The notes beneath the pieces are model-generated. The model was not told where the DNA came from, searched no databases, and worked only from the letters and a program-made list of their open reading frames with translations. DNA of 64,000 nucleotides from Stenotrophomonas nematodicola (GTDB lineage Bacteria; Pseudomonadota; Gammaproteobacteria; Xanthomonadales; Xanthomonadaceae). The position numbers were made by a program, and so were the translations under genes. The stretch covers positions 124,001 through 188,000 of the forward strand of contig NZ_WIAY01000006.1 in assembly GCF_009467805.1 (NCBI RefSeq). The letters are read 5' to 3'. This document shows, piece by piece, positions 63,635-64,000 of the stretch. How positions within the stretch are numbered: the first letter of the stretch is position 1; every line of letters starts with the position of its first letter.

Positions 63635-63984
63635 AGACTCAGTCTCCCTCCCGGCGCTTTGACGGCACCAAGGTAGAGCCTCGGGCTAAAAGGCTTATGA
63701 CGCCGCGAAGCCGCTTCTTCGCGTGGTATGCCTGCTCGCTCATCATGCTGGGGCCATTGGGGTTCGTAGTCGGCCCGCTGGGGGCCAGTTACATGACCGG
63801 GCGCGCCGAACGTGCATATCCCCAAGAAGCCTACGCGGCTCGGCAGCGCGATGTGGGGTTCAACGTCGGGCAGTGGTGGATCATGGGACTCTTGACCCTC
63901 CTTGGCGGGATCGGGACGCTCGTGCTGCTCCAAGCGCTACCGATGCTGGCCTTGGTGCTTTGGGCGCAGCTGGCTAACGGGTGA
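63631..63984 (+). CDS. Small membrane protein
   Basis: ATG overlaps the lipoprotein stop (ATGA). The 117 residues carry two hydrophobic spans (YACSLIMLGPLGFVVGPLGA and WIMGLLTLLGGIGTLVLLQALPML) and a basic N-terminus. It is the last gene of a likely three-gene operon with the secreted protein and lipoprotein. No family recognised. The window ends 16 bases after the stop. Confidence 0.65.
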   Translation: MKTQSPSRRFDGTKVEPRAKRLMTPRSRFFAWYACSLIMLGPLGFVVGPLGASYMTGRAERAYPQEAYAARQRDVGFNVGQWWIMGLLTLLGGIGTLVLLQALPMLALVLWAQLANG

Positions 63985-64000
63985 GCAAACGGGGCCAGAC

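Overview
The window is a GC-rich stretch from a gammaproteobacterium that looks like a member of the Xanthomonadaceae/Lysobacteraceae (Stenotrophomonas, Pseudoxanthomonas, Lysobacter or Xanthomonas type). This rests on the large TonB-dependent receptor, the H-NS protein with a TWTGRGR DNA-binding loop, the DUF1684 and DUF1264 lipoproteins, and a Ku/LigD stress cluster with YciF-, DUF6766- and YghA-type proteins. The assignment is an inference from gene content; no rRNA or tRNA gene was seen.

Region 1 (1 to about 23.7 kb) is an accessory, defence-rich island. It opens with a type III CBASS operon cut by the left window edge: CD-NTase (C-terminal part), HORMA protein (Cap7), TRIP13-like ATPase (Cap6), a SLOG plus deoxyribosyltransferase/TIR-like protein that is probably the effector, and a DEDDh exonuclease (Cap18). 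All junctions overlap by 1 to 4 bases. Next come an LprI-like lipoprotein, an SF1 helicase with a nuclease-like insertion and two zinc ribbons, a Shedu (SduA) nuclease, small membrane proteins, an H-NS-like C-terminal fragment, an AT-rich leader, a tyrosine recombinase, a MerR-like regulator, an HNH nuclease overlapping a HEPN-like protein, two unknown genes, a full-length H-NS, and two convergent ComEC-type metallo-beta-lactamase genes, one paired with a membrane protein. The island decays into a broken membrane-protein gene and an orphan colicin-D-immunity-like gene.

Region 2 (23.8 to 33.4 kb) looks like ordinary chromosome: a secreted tandem OsmC protein, a TonB-dependent receptor and a DUF1684 lipoprotein on the minus strand, a divergent NmrA/AraC pair, and a glycosyltransferase with a SemiSWEET protein. 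Roughly 0.8 kb at 31.6-32.4 kb has no convincing gene.

Region 3 (33.5 to 50.6 kb) reads like a stationary-phase/general-stress cluster: zinc alcohol dehydrogenase, DUF4126, an ASRT-like protein, two tandem SDRs translationally coupled to a GH15 hydrolase, DUF1264, the NHEJ proteins LigD and Ku, DUF3606, an iron-permease-family protein, YciF, DUF6766, an isochorismatase-like hydrolase, a NarL-type regulator and short disordered proteins.

Region 4 (50.7 to 61.2 kb) is rich in light/redox/c-di-GMP signalling: a BLUF protein, a GAF-degenerate GGDEF-EAL protein, a CSS-motif EAL protein and a Cache-like GGDEF cyclase. Three small unknown families occur twice each across 39.8-56.4 kb. The right end holds an ankyrin-type protein, an XRE regulator, a secreted protein, a lipoprotein and a membrane protein.

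Best candidates for something under-described: the CBASS SLOG/deoxyribosyltransferase-like effector, the metallo-beta-lactamase plus membrane-protein pair, the HNH/HEPN-like pair, and the duplicated small-protein families of the stress region.
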